Origin: Sporocytophaga sp.
GTDB taxonomy: Bacteria > Bacteroidota > Bacteroidia > Cytophagales > Cytophagaceae
DNA: 64,000 bases
Direction: 5' to 3'
Assembly: GCF_017745095.1 (NCBI RefSeq)
Contig: NZ_JAGHZZ010000006.1
Coordinates: forward strand, 248,001-312,000
Below are positions 36,056 to 44,744 of this stretch, in pieces. Position numbers and translations under genes: made by a program. Under the pieces are notes generated by a model. It worked only from the letters and a program-made list of their open reading frames with translations. It did no database searches and was not told the DNA's origin. The stretch's first letter is position 1; each line of letters starts with the position of its first letter.

Positions 36056-36802
36056 ATGGAAACCACGATAGCACAAAAACTTGAGGCTCTGGTAAAACTT
36101 CAGACCATCGACTCTAAACTCGAGGAAATAAAAAAAATAAGAGGTGACTTACCCGAAGAAGTTAGGGATCTTGAGGATGAGCTTGAAGGATACGAGACAA
36201 GGGTTGGTAAGTATCTTAGTGATATCCAAAACCTAAATGACGAAATCACAAAAAACAAGCTTGCAATAAAGGATGCTGAGAAAAATATTAAAAAATATGA
36301 AGATCAGCAGAAAAATGTAAGAAACAACAGAGAATATGATGCTATCACTAAAGAAGTTGAGCTACAACAGCTTGAAATTCAAATTAGTGAGAAAAGATCT
36401 AAAGAATACCAGCATAAGATCAATCAGAAAAATGACGACATCGCGAATACTCAAAGAATTCTAGATGACAGAAAGAAAGATCTAAAACTTAAAAAAGATG
36501 AGCTTGAAACTTTAAGCTCAGAAAGCAAAGACGAAGAAGCTAAACTTTTAAAGGAAAGAGAAAAAGCTTCAAAATCCATAGAAGAAAGATTACTCAATTC
36601 TTACAATAAAATCCGCCTTAACGCAAACAATGGACTTGCTGTTGTTTCAGTTAAAAGAGATGCCTGCGGCGGATGCTTCAACACTGTACCTCCACAAAGA
36701 CAAGTAGATATCAGAGATAAGAAAAAGTTGATTGTTTGCGAACATTGCGGTCGTATTTTCGCAGATGTTGAAACTGTTGTGCTTGAGTCTGCAAAAAAAT
36801 AA
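36056..36802 (+). CDS. Coiled-coil C4 zinc-ribbon protein (CT398-like)
   Basis: The product has 248 residues. Residues ~1-190 are a long antiparallel coiled coil (AQKLEALVKLQTIDSKLEE, then heptads of Glu/Lys/Leu). Residues ~200-240 form a C4 zinc ribbon: ACGGCFNTVPPQ and VCEHCGRIF. This is the DUF164/CT398 family, for which nucleic-acid or flagellar/secretion-chaperone roles have been suggested. The real cellular role is unclear. It is cotranscribed with the Nif3-like gene (5-base gap). A terminator-like hairpin follows 34 bases after its stop, inside the beginning of the next gene. Confidence 0.85.
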   Translation: METTIAQKLEALVKLQTIDSKLEEIKKIRGDLPEEVRDLEDELEGYETRVGKYLSDIQNLNDEITKNKLAIKDAEKNIKKYEDQQKNVRNNREYDAITKEVELQQLEIQISEKRSKEYQHKINQKNDDIANTQRILDDRKKDLKLKKDELETLSSESKDEEAKLLKEREKASKSIEERLLNSYNKIRLNANNGLAVVSVKRDACGGCFNTVPPQRQVDIRDKKKLIVCEHCGRIFADVETVVLESAKK

Positions 36803-36806
36803 CAAT

Positions 36807-38315
36807 TTGAAGTTTGAAGTTTTTAATAGAATATTTAAAAAAAGGGCGACTATTCTAGTACGCCCTTTTTTTATACTTTTTTTCATTTCCATCTCGGCCA
36901 CTCTTTACGCCCAATTTTCCTTCAACGAAATCAGCAAAGCCAAATATCACGAAGTACTTAAACTAAAATCCGTAACCGGCTTAGCTCTTTCACAACAGGA
37001 TCAAACAGCAAATGGAATAAATATATATATAGAACATCTTGCCGAGACTATAAAAATGCTAGTAGAAGAAAATCCGGCACTTCTTGAAAGATACAAGCAA
37101 CAGTCTGAAGCTGCAGAAAACAAAGTATCAGGATTAAACCCACATTCTCCTTATTATTTATTTGTAATAGGTGAAATAAAACTTCAAAGGGCTTTTGTAA
37201 AACTTAAGTTCGGAGAAGAAATCAGTTCCATGTGGGAATTACGACTTGCGTATAAAACACTTGCAGAAAATGCAGTTAAGCACCCTGATTTCCTTCCCAA
37301 CAATAAATCCATCGGACTTTTAAAAATTTTAATTGGTTCAATTCCTGAAAAATATACTTGGATTGTAAACCTAATGGGTATGGAAGGTAGTGTGAAAGAT
37401 GGATTAGAAATGCTCCGGATACTATCTGAATCTTCAAACCCATTTGCTACAGAGGCAAAAATACTACGGATAGCTGTATTAAATTATATCTTAGGAAAGG
37501 AAAGTGGATCAGAGAAGGCTGTAAGAGACTTATATCTCACTGATAAAGACAATTTACTTTACACTTTTTTATATGCTTCCATTTGTATGAAAAATGCGCA
37601 TTCGGAGGAAGCGTTTGGTATTCTGGAAAACAGCCCCTATAACAATACTTACCTCAACTTTGCCTATCTCCAACTAATGCTTGGAGATATCTATCTACAA
37701 AAAGGTTTCTATACCAAAGCATTTCACCTATATAAAAGATTTCTTAGTGATTACAGGGGTGTTAATTTTAAAAAAGAAGCCTATTATAAAATTTTCCTCT
37801 GTTATTGGCTTAATAATGAAGATAACAAAGCGATGCTTATACTGCCGCAGATAATAAAAGAAGGTAATGCTATCTATGATGGGGATAAGTATGCACTCTA
37901 CTTTGCTGAAAACAGAGATTTTTCTGATAAAAATATTATGAAAGCCCGGCTGGCCATTGATGGAGGATACTTCGATTCCGCCGCAGATATACTGGAAAAA
38001 TTATCACCTAAGAATTTTCACTCCACAAAAGATGAAATAGAATATTATTACAGGCTTGCCAGACTCTACCACAAAACAGACAAAATCTCAGAGGCTATAA
38101 AGCATTACAAAAAAACAATTGACCTTTCGGGCTACAAAAAACTATACTTTGCCCCCAATGCAGCACTGCAATTGGGCTATATCTTCAGAAATCAGAACAA
38201 TAAAGATCAGGCAGTTTTTTACTTTGAAAAAGCTCTTAATTATAAAGACTACTACTATAAAAACAGTATTGACAACAAAGCCCGCGGAGCTTTAAATGAA
38301 ATAAAAAAAATCTAA
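36807..38315 (+). CDS. Exported TPR-repeat protein
   Basis: From a TTG at 36807 the product has 502 residues. An earlier ATG at 36732 would overlap the zinc-ribbon gene by 71 bases and bury the signal peptide. The N-region FKKR and the hydrophobic FFILFFISISATLYAQ give a signal peptide cut after YAQ. The mature part is helical with TPR-like pairs (LQLMLGDIYLQKGFYTKAFH, YYRLARLYHKTDKISEAIKH, ALQLGYIFRNQNNKDQAVFY) and tyrosine-rich helices. It is probably periplasmic and mediates protein contacts. The function is not recognised. A hairpin with a T-tract overlaps its first codons, which may limit its expression. Confidence 0.7.
   Translation: MKFEVFNRIFKKRATILVRPFFILFFISISATLYAQFSFNEISKAKYHEVLKLKSVTGLALSQQDQTANGINIYIEHLAETIKMLVEENPALLERYKQQSEAAENKVSGLNPHSPYYLFVIGEIKLQRAFVKLKFGEEISSMWELRLAYKTLAENAVKHPDFLPNNKSIGLLKILIGSIPEKYTWIVNLMGMEGSVKDGLEMLRILSESSNPFATEAKILRIAVLNYILGKESGSEKAVRDLYLTDKDNLLYTFLYASICMKNAHSEEAFGILENSPYNNTYLNFAYLQLMLGDIYLQKGFYTKAFHLYKRFLSDYRGVNFKKEAYYKIFLCYWLNNEDNKAMLILPQIIKEGNAIYDGDKYALYFAENRDFSDKNIMKARLAIDGGYFDSAADILEKLSPKNFHSTKDEIEYYYRLARLYHKTDKISEAIKHYKKTIDLSGYKKLYFAPNAALQLGYIFRNQNNKDQAVFYFEKALNYKDYYYKNSIDNKARGALNEIKKI
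36837..36872 (+). terminator. Terminator-like hairpin within the start of the TPR gene
   Basis: AAAAAAAGGGCG and CGCCCTTTTTTT make a stem followed by TAT. It lies 34 bases after the zinc-ribbon stop, as a terminator should, yet inside the signal-peptide codons of the next gene. It may be a terminator or an attenuator. Confidence 0.6.
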
Positions 38316-38369
38316 TGGATCAGACTGTATCTTTTTACATTTTTCGTATTATGATATAAACTTTTTATT

Positions 38370-38936
38370 TTGATTAACCATCAGACCAAAGAAGAAATTG
38401 CCAGGGAACTGGAATGGATACAGGCCTCAAGGTCTGATCCAAAATATTTTTCTCATATTTATGATAAGTATTATAGAAAAATTTTCCTGTTTATTTATAA
38501 AAGAACTGACAATGAGGACCTGACGGCAGATATAACCAGTCATGTATTTCTACAGGCACTTTTGAACATCAAAAAGTATGAGTTTAAAGGACTCCCCTTT
38601 TCGGCATTTCTTTTTCGCATAGCCACAAACGAAGTGAATTTGTATTACAGAAAAACAAAATCAGTTCGTTCAATTAACATTGAAGAGACGGATATCCTGG
38701 AACTGAAGGAAGAACTTCATCTGGATAAAACAGAGGACCTTGAAGATGGAATGCTCAAAGCCATGGAAAATCTGAATGAGAAAGAAATGCAGATAATAGA
38801 ACTGAGGTTCTTTGATCAAAAATCATTCAAAGAAGTTGGATATATACTAGGAATGACTGAAAATAACGCTAAAGTAAAAACGTACAGAATATTAGATAAA
38901 TTAAGGGAAATCCTTAATCAAAGATTTAAAGCCTGA
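38370..38936 (+). CDS. ECF-type RNA polymerase sigma factor
   Basis: The product has 188 residues from a TTG start at 38370. Region 2 is seen at YFSHIYDKYYRKIFLFIYKR and LTADITSHVFLQALLNIKKY, with the core-binding pattern F.AFLFRIATNEVNLYYRK. Region 4 is at MENLNEKEMQIIELRFF and FKEVGYILGMTENNAKVKTY. This is an extracytoplasmic-function sigma-70 family layout without a C-terminal extension. It directs polymerase to a special promoter set that cannot be deduced here. A small membrane protein gene starts two bases after its stop, which is the usual place for an anti-sigma factor. Confidence 0.88.
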   Translation: MINHQTKEEIARELEWIQASRSDPKYFSHIYDKYYRKIFLFIYKRTDNEDLTADITSHVFLQALLNIKKYEFKGLPFSAFLFRIATNEVNLYYRKTKSVRSINIEETDILELKEELHLDKTEDLEDGMLKAMENLNEKEMQIIELRFFDQKSFKEVGYILGMTENNAKVKTYRILDKLREILNQRFKA

Positions 38937-38938
38937 TC

Positions 38939-39202
38939 ATGGGAAAATTTAAAATTAACAAAAATAAACCCCGACCTTCTGACGATACAATTGCCGGCCA
39001 TCAAAACTTTGACCAGTTAATAAAAAATTATAATCAGTTGACTGACTACAAAAAGGCAGTAAAGCCACTATACAAAGACAAAAAGTTCCTCGGATTAATC
39101 CTGATTATCCTAATAGTATTTCTAGCAATCTGGATTTCCGAAAATGAAGATAATTCCTCGGAAAGTCCCCTGAAAAATCAGAAACAAGAACAAGACAGGT
39201 AA
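38939..39202 (+). CDS. Small single-pass membrane protein downstream of the sigma factor
   Basis: The product has 87 residues. A basic, polar N-terminal half (~48 residues, FKINKNKPRPSDDT) precedes one membrane helix (residues ~51-67, GLILIILIVFLAIWI) and a short charged tail. The N-terminus is probably cytoplasmic. It lies two bases after the ECF sigma gene, so they are translationally linked. The position suggests a minimal anti-sigma or membrane tether, but no zinc or ASD motif is seen, so this is inference. Confidence 0.6.
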   Translation: MGKFKINKNKPRPSDDTIAGHQNFDQLIKNYNQLTDYKKAVKPLYKDKKFLGLILIILIVFLAIWISENEDNSSESPLKNQKQEQDR

Positions 39203-39203
39203 A

Positions 39204-39545
39204 CTAATCCAGTTTACCTCTTGTCTCCCGAAGACTCAGACTATCTACTACTTCGCCGTAAATTTCATCCATTAACACCGGCCTTACTACATAATAAGAA
39301 TAACTTTTGGCATAAGCCGAATCTTCCACAGCCTCTTCTTTGAATATTTTATTTTGATAAGACTTATAAAGCTTTGAAGCTGAGTCTGAAGGTAAATTTT
39401 TAATTCCCACTGCAGCTTCTGCAATATGAATTCTTATAAGTAGCTGAACCATCTTTTCCTTTGGAAGAATATCCTCTGGAATTTCTTCAGCAGGCCCCTT
39501 GCAAGATGCGGCAGCCAATAATAAAACCAAAAAAAACTTTTTCAC
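39204..39545 (-). CDS. DUF4296 lipoprotein
   Basis: The product has 113 residues. The lipoprotein signal ends LLAAASC, giving a lipidated Cys near residue 16. The rest matches the Bacteroidota DUF4296 family: ILPKEKMVQLLIRIHIAEAA, a helical middle with YQNKIFKEE and a SYSYYVVRPVLMDEIYGEV helix. The family is of unknown function. It is predicted to be a periplasm-facing lipid-anchored protein. It converges with the small membrane gene (one base apart) and is divergent from the DUF58 gene. Confidence 0.8.
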   Translation of the reverse strand: MKKFFLVLLLAAASCKGPAEEIPEDILPKEKMVQLLIRIHIAEAAVGIKNLPSDSASKLYKSYQNKIFKEEAVEDSAYAKSYSYYVVRPVLMDEIYGEVVDSLSLRETRGKLD

Positions 39546-39608
39546 GTCGAAAATTACTTATTTTAATGCTAATTTTAAAAAGTCTCTTTCCCTTGTTTAA
39601 GTTCAGCA

Positions 39609-40481
39609 ATGAAAGAACTACTGAAGAAAATACGGAAATACGAAATACAAATTAGAAAAGCAGTGAATAATCACATGCATGGTGATTTTCATTCTGTATT
39701 TAAAGGATCAGGCCTGGAATTTGACGATGTCCGCTCTTATCAGTACGGAGACGATGTTAGGACTATTGATTGGAATGTTTCAGCCAAAGGTCACGGTACT
39801 TTTGTCAAGACTTTTAAGGAAGAAAAAGAACAAAACGTATTCTTCATTCTGGATGTAAGTGCATCACAGGAAATAGGAAAAAATACCAGGAAAATTGACA
39901 TTGCCAGAGAAATATGTGCTGTCCTTGCTTTGTCAGCAGTTAAAGATAATGGAAGTGTAGGACTGATATGTTTCAGTGATCAAAAGGAAGCCTACATAAA
40001 ACCTGATAAAGGCATGCGTCATGCCTATCAAATGATTGGGAGCCTATTTAACCTTACTCCCGTTTCAATTAAAACAGATTTGCAGAAATCTTTAAAATTT
40101 ACATTGACCATGCTAAAGAAAAAAAGCGTGGTAATCTTTATTTCAGATTTCATAGACGAAGGCTACAATACCAATCTTTCTGCTCTTGCGCACAAACACG
40201 ATCTGGTTGTTATCCATCTCAACGACCCAAGAGAAATCAAGTTCCCCAATCTTGGTATTATCCCTCTTTATGATAAAGAGACTAAGAAAACAATCTGGGT
40301 TAACTCGTCTTCTTCAAAATTCAGAGAAAAGATCAATAAAGGGTATGCGGAAAATAAACTTAAGCTCGAGCAATTTTGCAGAAGAAATGGAGCTAACTAT
40401 CTTTGGGTAAATACAAATGAAGATTATTTATCCAAACTTGTTCAGCTATTTAAAATAAGAAGAATGCGAAGTAAAAGATAG
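39609..40481 (+). CDS. DUF58 domain protein (MoxR/Bat-system component)
   Basis: The product has 290 residues. The DUF58 pattern is clear: GDFHSVFKGSGLEFDDVRSY, DDVRTIDWNVSAKGHGTF, FILDVSASQEIG and VIFISDFIDEGYNT. The region FILDVSASQE resembles a von Willebrand-type metal site. DUF58 proteins usually follow a MoxR AAA+ ATPase and precede BatA/BatB/BatD-type membrane proteins, and the system is linked to stress tolerance. Here the Bat genes follow directly (stop overlapping the next GTG), but no moxR lies upstream in the window. It is probably cytoplasmic or peripheral to the membrane. Confidence 0.9.
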   Translation: MKELLKKIRKYEIQIRKAVNNHMHGDFHSVFKGSGLEFDDVRSYQYGDDVRTIDWNVSAKGHGTFVKTFKEEKEQNVFFILDVSASQEIGKNTRKIDIAREICAVLALSAVKDNGSVGLICFSDQKEAYIKPDKGMRHAYQMIGSLFNLTPVSIKTDLQKSLKFTLTMLKKKSVVIFISDFIDEGYNTNLSALAHKHDLVVIHLNDPREIKFPNLGIIPLYDKETKKTIWVNSSSSKFREKINKGYAENKLKLEQFCRRNGANYLWVNTNEDYLSKLVQLFKIRRMRSKR

Positions 40482-40483
40482 TG

Positions 40484-41368
40484 ATGAAAAGGTATTTGGC
40501 GTTAATTCTTATTATAATATTTCCATCTCTTTTAAAGAGTCAGACATTGCCTCCTGATGGATTTTTTCAGGAAGACTCAGTACAAATAGGCGCTCCGTTT
40601 GGCTTTGCTCTAAGCCTTACTTACAATGCTCAGGAACAAGTTTTATTTCCAGACTCCAATTACAACTTTAAACCTTTTGACCTTATTGGAAAAAACTATT
40701 TTCCAACTAAAACCCTTAATGGAATCAGCAAAGATTGTGTCGTTTACATCTTAGAAACATTTAAAACAGATAGCATCCAAAAATTAAGTCTTCCGGTTTT
40801 CTATATCCGAAATGGTGACAGTCTTAAGATTTATAGTCAGCCTGACTCTGTTACAATTATACAAAACATTAAAACGCTGGCAGGACAAAGGCTATTGAGC
40901 GATACACAGTATTCCAGCGTTAAACGAACTATTAACTATCCGTTGATTCTTGGAGTAGCTGCAATTGTTTTCTTTTTCCTCTTCCTGTTTTATATGCTGT
41001 TTGGAAAGGCGATTGTCAGGAGCTACAAACTTTATGTGATAAGAAAAGCACATCTCACATTTTTGAGAAACTTTGAAAAGCATGAAAAAGAATTTAAGGC
41101 AGAAAATGATCCAGATATTGTAGAACGAGCATTAAATTTATGGAAGATTTATCTTACCAGATTAGAAAATATTCCTGTAAATACTTATACCACTACGGAA
41201 ATCATTGATCTTTATAAGCAGGAAGATTTACAGCAAGGATTACAGGATATTGATAGAGCTATATACGGAGGGCTAGTATCTGCCGCACCCACAAGATCTT
41301 TGACTATTCTTAAAAAATTTACCAATAAAAGATTTCTCGAAGTAAAGAATAAATTGAGCAATGTTTGA
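40484..41368 (+). CDS. BatD-like membrane protein
   Basis: The product has 294 residues from the ATG at 40484, two bases after the DUF58 stop (an overlapping GTG at 40481 is an alternative). A signal peptide (KRYLALILIIIFPSLLKS) precedes a beta-rich periplasmic part of about 130 residues, a membrane helix near 152-172 (YPLILGVAAIVFFFLFLF) and a cytoplasmic helical tail with RALNLWKIYLTRLEN. The layout and neighbours match the small BatD/DUF4381-type component between DUF58 and BatA. It overlaps the VWA gene by 8 bases. The molecular role is unknown. Confidence 0.65.
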   Translation: MKRYLALILIIIFPSLLKSQTLPPDGFFQEDSVQIGAPFGFALSLTYNAQEQVLFPDSNYNFKPFDLIGKNYFPTKTLNGISKDCVVYILETFKTDSIQKLSLPVFYIRNGDSLKIYSQPDSVTIIQNIKTLAGQRLLSDTQYSSVKRTINYPLILGVAAIVFFFLFLFYMLFGKAIVRSYKLYVIRKAHLTFLRNFEKHEKEFKAENDPDIVERALNLWKIYLTRLENIPVNTYTTTEIIDLYKQEDLQQGLQDIDRAIYGGLVSAAPTRSLTILKKFTNKRFLEVKNKLSNV

Positions 41369-42416
41369 TTTTTTAAAAGATATATCAGACTGGTTTTCCT
41401 GGAGTTGGTTTCTTCCTTCGACTTTGAGATCCTATCATTGGGACTCACCTTACTTTCTATATCTCATTCCGATAATTCCCCTTTTAGTCTTACTTAGATG
41501 GGCATTTTATTATCGTTTTAGGCAAAAGATGGATGTTGCTTTCCCTTTAAAGGACCTCAACTATTCTTGGTTCATTGGTAAACTCAGGTTTATTCCATAT
41601 TTTTTTATCATTATCAGTATCTGGCTTTTGCTTGTAGCATTGGCCCGCCCGCAAAAGGCTGATGAAACTGCAGAAGTCTTTAAGGAAGGGATTGATATTG
41701 TCCTGGTCTTGGACATTTCAGAATCAATGGAATTAGAAGATCTGCATCCTGATCGACTCTCTGCAGCTAAAAATATTGCTTCACGTTTTATAGAATCCAG
41801 AAAGGAAGACAGGATAGGTCTTGTAGTTTTCTCAGGTGATGCCTTTTCTTTATCACCATTAACAACAGACCATCAGTTGGTGCAGAGCTTCATTGCAGAA
41901 CTGTCTTCTGGAATGATAGAAAGCGGAGGCTCTGCCATTGGAAATGCAATAGGAGTAGCAATTAACAGACTACGTGAATCTCAATCAAAATCAAAAGTGA
42001 TGATTGTGATCAGCGATGGGGAAAATACAGCCGGAAATCTGAACCCACTCATGGCAGCTAAACTGGCAAAAGCATTCGGAATAAAAATATATTCCATAGC
42101 AATTGGCCGTGAAGGAAAGGTCGCCTGGGGAAACGATACAAACGGCAAAAAAGCATATGTCGAATCTCATCTGGATGAATCCACATTAAGAAAAATTGCC
42201 CAAATAAGTGAGGGTAGATTTTTCAGAGCCTCCAATAGAAAAGCATTGGAACAAACCTTTACTCTTATAGATTCATACGAAAAAGGAATCATCAGAGAAA
42301 ACAGATTCAAAAATACTCGTGATTATTATCAGGTTTATTTATTCTGGGCAATGATAATTTACCTGTTATGGTTGTTTTTAAAATCCACTTTTATCTCTAA
42401 TGCATTGGAGGATTAA
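41361..42416 (+). CDS. batA: VWA domain membrane protein BatA
   Basis: The product has 351 residues. Two N-terminal membrane helices (around residues 30-45 and 75-95) and one C-terminal helix (~328-345) flank a von Willebrand A domain. Its metal-ion site is intact: DISESME (DxSxS), SPLTTDHQ carrying the Thr, and VISDGENTAG carrying the Asp. This matches BatA. The protein would sit in the inner membrane with the VWA domain on one face, acting with DUF58 and BatD-like partners. BatB/BatC-like genes do not follow here. Its stop overlaps that of the convergent LysE gene by four bases. Confidence 0.87.
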   Translation: MFDFLKDISDWFSWSWFLPSTLRSYHWDSPYFLYLIPIIPLLVLLRWAFYYRFRQKMDVAFPLKDLNYSWFIGKLRFIPYFFIIISIWLLLVALARPQKADETAEVFKEGIDIVLVLDISESMELEDLHPDRLSAAKNIASRFIESRKEDRIGLVVFSGDAFSLSPLTTDHQLVQSFIAELSSGMIESGGSAIGNAIGVAINRLRESQSKSKVMIVISDGENTAGNLNPLMAAKLAKAFGIKIYSIAIGREGKVAWGNDTNGKKAYVESHLDESTLRKIAQISEGRFFRASNRKALEQTFTLIDSYEKGIIRENRFKNTRDYYQVYLFWAMIIYLLWLFLKSTFISNALED

Positions 42417-43048
42417 TACATTGTTTTACCAGTAAAGGCCGAGACCAGGAAATTAACTCCAATCAGAATCAATATCCCTCCCAACAGCTTATTCAAAATC
42501 AAAATTGTGTTATTAGTAAAAACCTTTTTGATTCGGTTAGCCAGGTAAGATTTAAGCACGTCCATTCCAAAAATTGCCAAGATCAAAATAGAAAAAAAAG
42601 TAAATACATCAACCTGATTATCGCTGTATTTAACGCTAACAACGCTGGTAAGAGCAAGCCAGTAAAAGAATGTTGAAGGATTCAAGAAATTTAATGCTAT
42701 TCCTTTAATAATGAAGTTGCCTTTTTTATACTCCTTTTGAATAGGCTCCAGACCAACTTTTTTATCTTCAGGTTTAAAAAAATAAAACAATCCAAACAGA
42801 CACAAAACTGCACCTCCGGCCGATTTTATTATCTTTTCGAAATGTGCGTTATCTATAAAGTTTGAAATACCCAGATAAGATGCGAGAATAAAAAATACAT
42901 CGCTCAATGCGACTCCCAAAGCGAAAAAGACCGCATACTTAAATGTTTTCTGAATACTTGTCTGAATGAGAGCAAAGAATACAGGACCGGGAAGCAATGC
43001 AAGCAAAGCCGCAAACCCAAGAGCACTTGCTACAATTTCAGCCATCAA
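42413..43048 (-). CDS. LysE/RhtB family amino-acid exporter
   Basis: The product has 211 residues with about six membrane helices. The N-terminal signature LGFAALLALLPGPVFFALI is the LysE family hallmark. Other matches are FALGVALSDVFFILASYLG and LNFLNPSTFFYWLALT (the NP motif). Members export amino acids or related small molecules by proton antiport. The gene overlaps the upstream GH3 gene by four bases (ATG within the stop), so the two are translated together, which hints at a shared amino-acid conjugate or substrate. The specific substrate is unknown. Confidence 0.88.
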   Translation of the reverse strand: MMAEIVASALGFAALLALLPGPVFFALIQTSIQKTFKYAVFFALGVALSDVFFILASYLGISNFIDNAHFEKIIKSAGGAVLCLFGLFYFFKPEDKKVGLEPIQKEYKKGNFIIKGIALNFLNPSTFFYWLALTSVVSVKYSDNQVDVFTFFSILILAIFGMDVLKSYLANRIKKVFTNNTILILNKLLGGILILIGVNFLVSAFTGKTMY

Positions 43049-44598
43049 CGAGAGTTTTCAGTTTCCTGCTCCACAAATTTTGACCACTCCTCGAACAAAG
43101 CCTTTTTCATTACTCTTGGAAACTTATTCTGTCCCCCTTCTTTTCCTTTGCTTTTAAACCATTTATAGAAAACAGCAGATGGAATTACTTTTACAAATAT
43201 ATCTTTCAGTGCGTGCCCTCTTTCTACTCTATAATCATCGTTCAGTTGTTTCAGATGTTCATCCAATCGAAGTTTAAGCTTTTCCTGATCCACTTGTTGA
43301 TCAGTACCAATAAACCATTGATGCGCAAACAGTGATTCATGCTCAATACCAGAAACTGTAAATTCTCTTATTTCAATATTGAACTCCTCAGAAATTTGAT
43401 GTATCGCCTTATTCATGTTTTCAACAGACAGGTGTTCACCACATAGGCTCAAAAAATGCTTTGTTCTTCCTGTAATGATTATTTCAGATTCGGCTTTGGA
43501 TACCAATTTGATCACATCACCGATCAGATATCTCCAGGTTCCGGCATTTGTGCTCAGTAATAAAGCATAGTCTATCCCCTCTTCTATCTGATGAATCATC
43601 AATGTTTCAGGATTATCTACCAGATCTCCCTCCTGATTAAAATTTTTTTCATTAAATGGGACAAACTCGAAAAATAATCCATTATCCAGAGCAAGCTTCA
43701 TTGACTTGCTGTTTGGTACAGACTGGTATGCTATAAAACCTTCAGAAGCCAGATAAGTCTCCATATAAATCAAAGGCTTTCCGAGCAGTTTTTCAAATCC
43801 TTTTTTATAAGGTTCAAAAGAAACTCCACCATGCACAAATATCTTCAGGTTGGGCCAGACTTCGTGAATATTCTTAACCTTATGATATTCGATAATCCGC
43901 TCCATCATTATCTGAATCCAAGCAGGCACACCTACAACAAAGCCAATATCCCAGTTTTTGGCATTCTGGGTAATTTCATTCAGCTTTTTATCCCAATCTC
44001 TGTTTTTGGCAATCTTTCTTCCTGGTTTGTAAAAAAGGTGAAACCACAAAGGTATTTTACTAGCCTGGATGCCACTCAGATCTCCTTCATAATATGAACC
44101 TGCTTTAAGTAGCTCGGTGCTTCCTCCAAGCATAAGAATTTCTTTTTCAAAAACTTCACTTGGAAGATCATATGCCGAAAGAGAAAGGATCTGTTGAATT
44201 CCGGTTCGCTTGTTGGATTTGATCATATCCTTTGTCAAAGGAATATGTTTGGTGGCAGCTTCTGAAGTACCGGAACTCAGTGCAAAATATCTAACTATTC
44301 CCGGCCAGGTGACATCACGTTCTCCTGCTTTGCTTTTATGCCACCATTTATTAAATAACTTATTATAATTCCATACGGGTACATTCTTTTTATATTCTGT
44401 ATAAAAGCTTTCTCCCCCGTTGTTAAAGCTCTGAAGTATTCTTTGAAAATGATAATGCTGCCCAAACTGTGTTTCTGAGGCTTTCTTCAAGAGCTTTTTC
44501 AGCTCTTTCTTTTGCATTTCAAATGCAGAACGTTGCTCACTCTCAATCTTTTTGCCTAGCTTAATCCCTTTGTTTAATATAGCACCAAATAACGCCAT
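43045..44598 (-). CDS. GH3-family acyl-adenylate/amidosynthetase-like protein
   Basis: The product has 517 residues. It shows the GH3 (auxin-responsive promoter) family layout: an N-terminal domain with FALSSGTSEAATKHIPLTKD (ATP/AMP-binding motif), the middle IYMETYLASEGFIAYQ, YLIGDVIKLVSKAESEIIIT with GRTKHFLSLCGEHLS, and a C-terminal cap. Plant GH3 enzymes join amino acids to carboxylic acids through an adenylate. Bacterial members are common in Bacteroidota and poorly studied. Coupling to a LysE exporter gene would fit an amino-acid conjugate, but this is inference. The length is normal for bacterial GH3 (about 500). Confidence 0.87.
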   Translation of the reverse strand: MALFGAILNKGIKLGKKIESEQRSAFEMQKKELKKLLKKASETQFGQHYHFQRILQSFNNGGESFYTEYKKNVPVWNYNKLFNKWWHKSKAGERDVTWPGIVRYFALSSGTSEAATKHIPLTKDMIKSNKRTGIQQILSLSAYDLPSEVFEKEILMLGGSTELLKAGSYYEGDLSGIQASKIPLWFHLFYKPGRKIAKNRDWDKKLNEITQNAKNWDIGFVVGVPAWIQIMMERIIEYHKVKNIHEVWPNLKIFVHGGVSFEPYKKGFEKLLGKPLIYMETYLASEGFIAYQSVPNSKSMKLALDNGLFFEFVPFNEKNFNQEGDLVDNPETLMIHQIEEGIDYALLLSTNAGTWRYLIGDVIKLVSKAESEIIITGRTKHFLSLCGEHLSVENMNKAIHQISEEFNIEIREFTVSGIEHESLFAHQWFIGTDQQVDQEKLKLRLDEHLKQLNDDYRVERGHALKDIFVKVIPSAVFYKWFKSKGKEGGQNKFPRVMKKALFEEWSKFVEQETENSR

Positions 44599-44744
44599 TC
44601 CTGCCAGTTTTTTTAAAAGATTTTTAACTTAAACTAATTATCTCTCCAACCTATTGCAATAATAATGCTAAGATAAATTGAAGAATTTAAACTTTTATCT
44701 ATTTTTTAGTAAAATTACGTGGTTTTACGAGCAAAAAGACCTAA

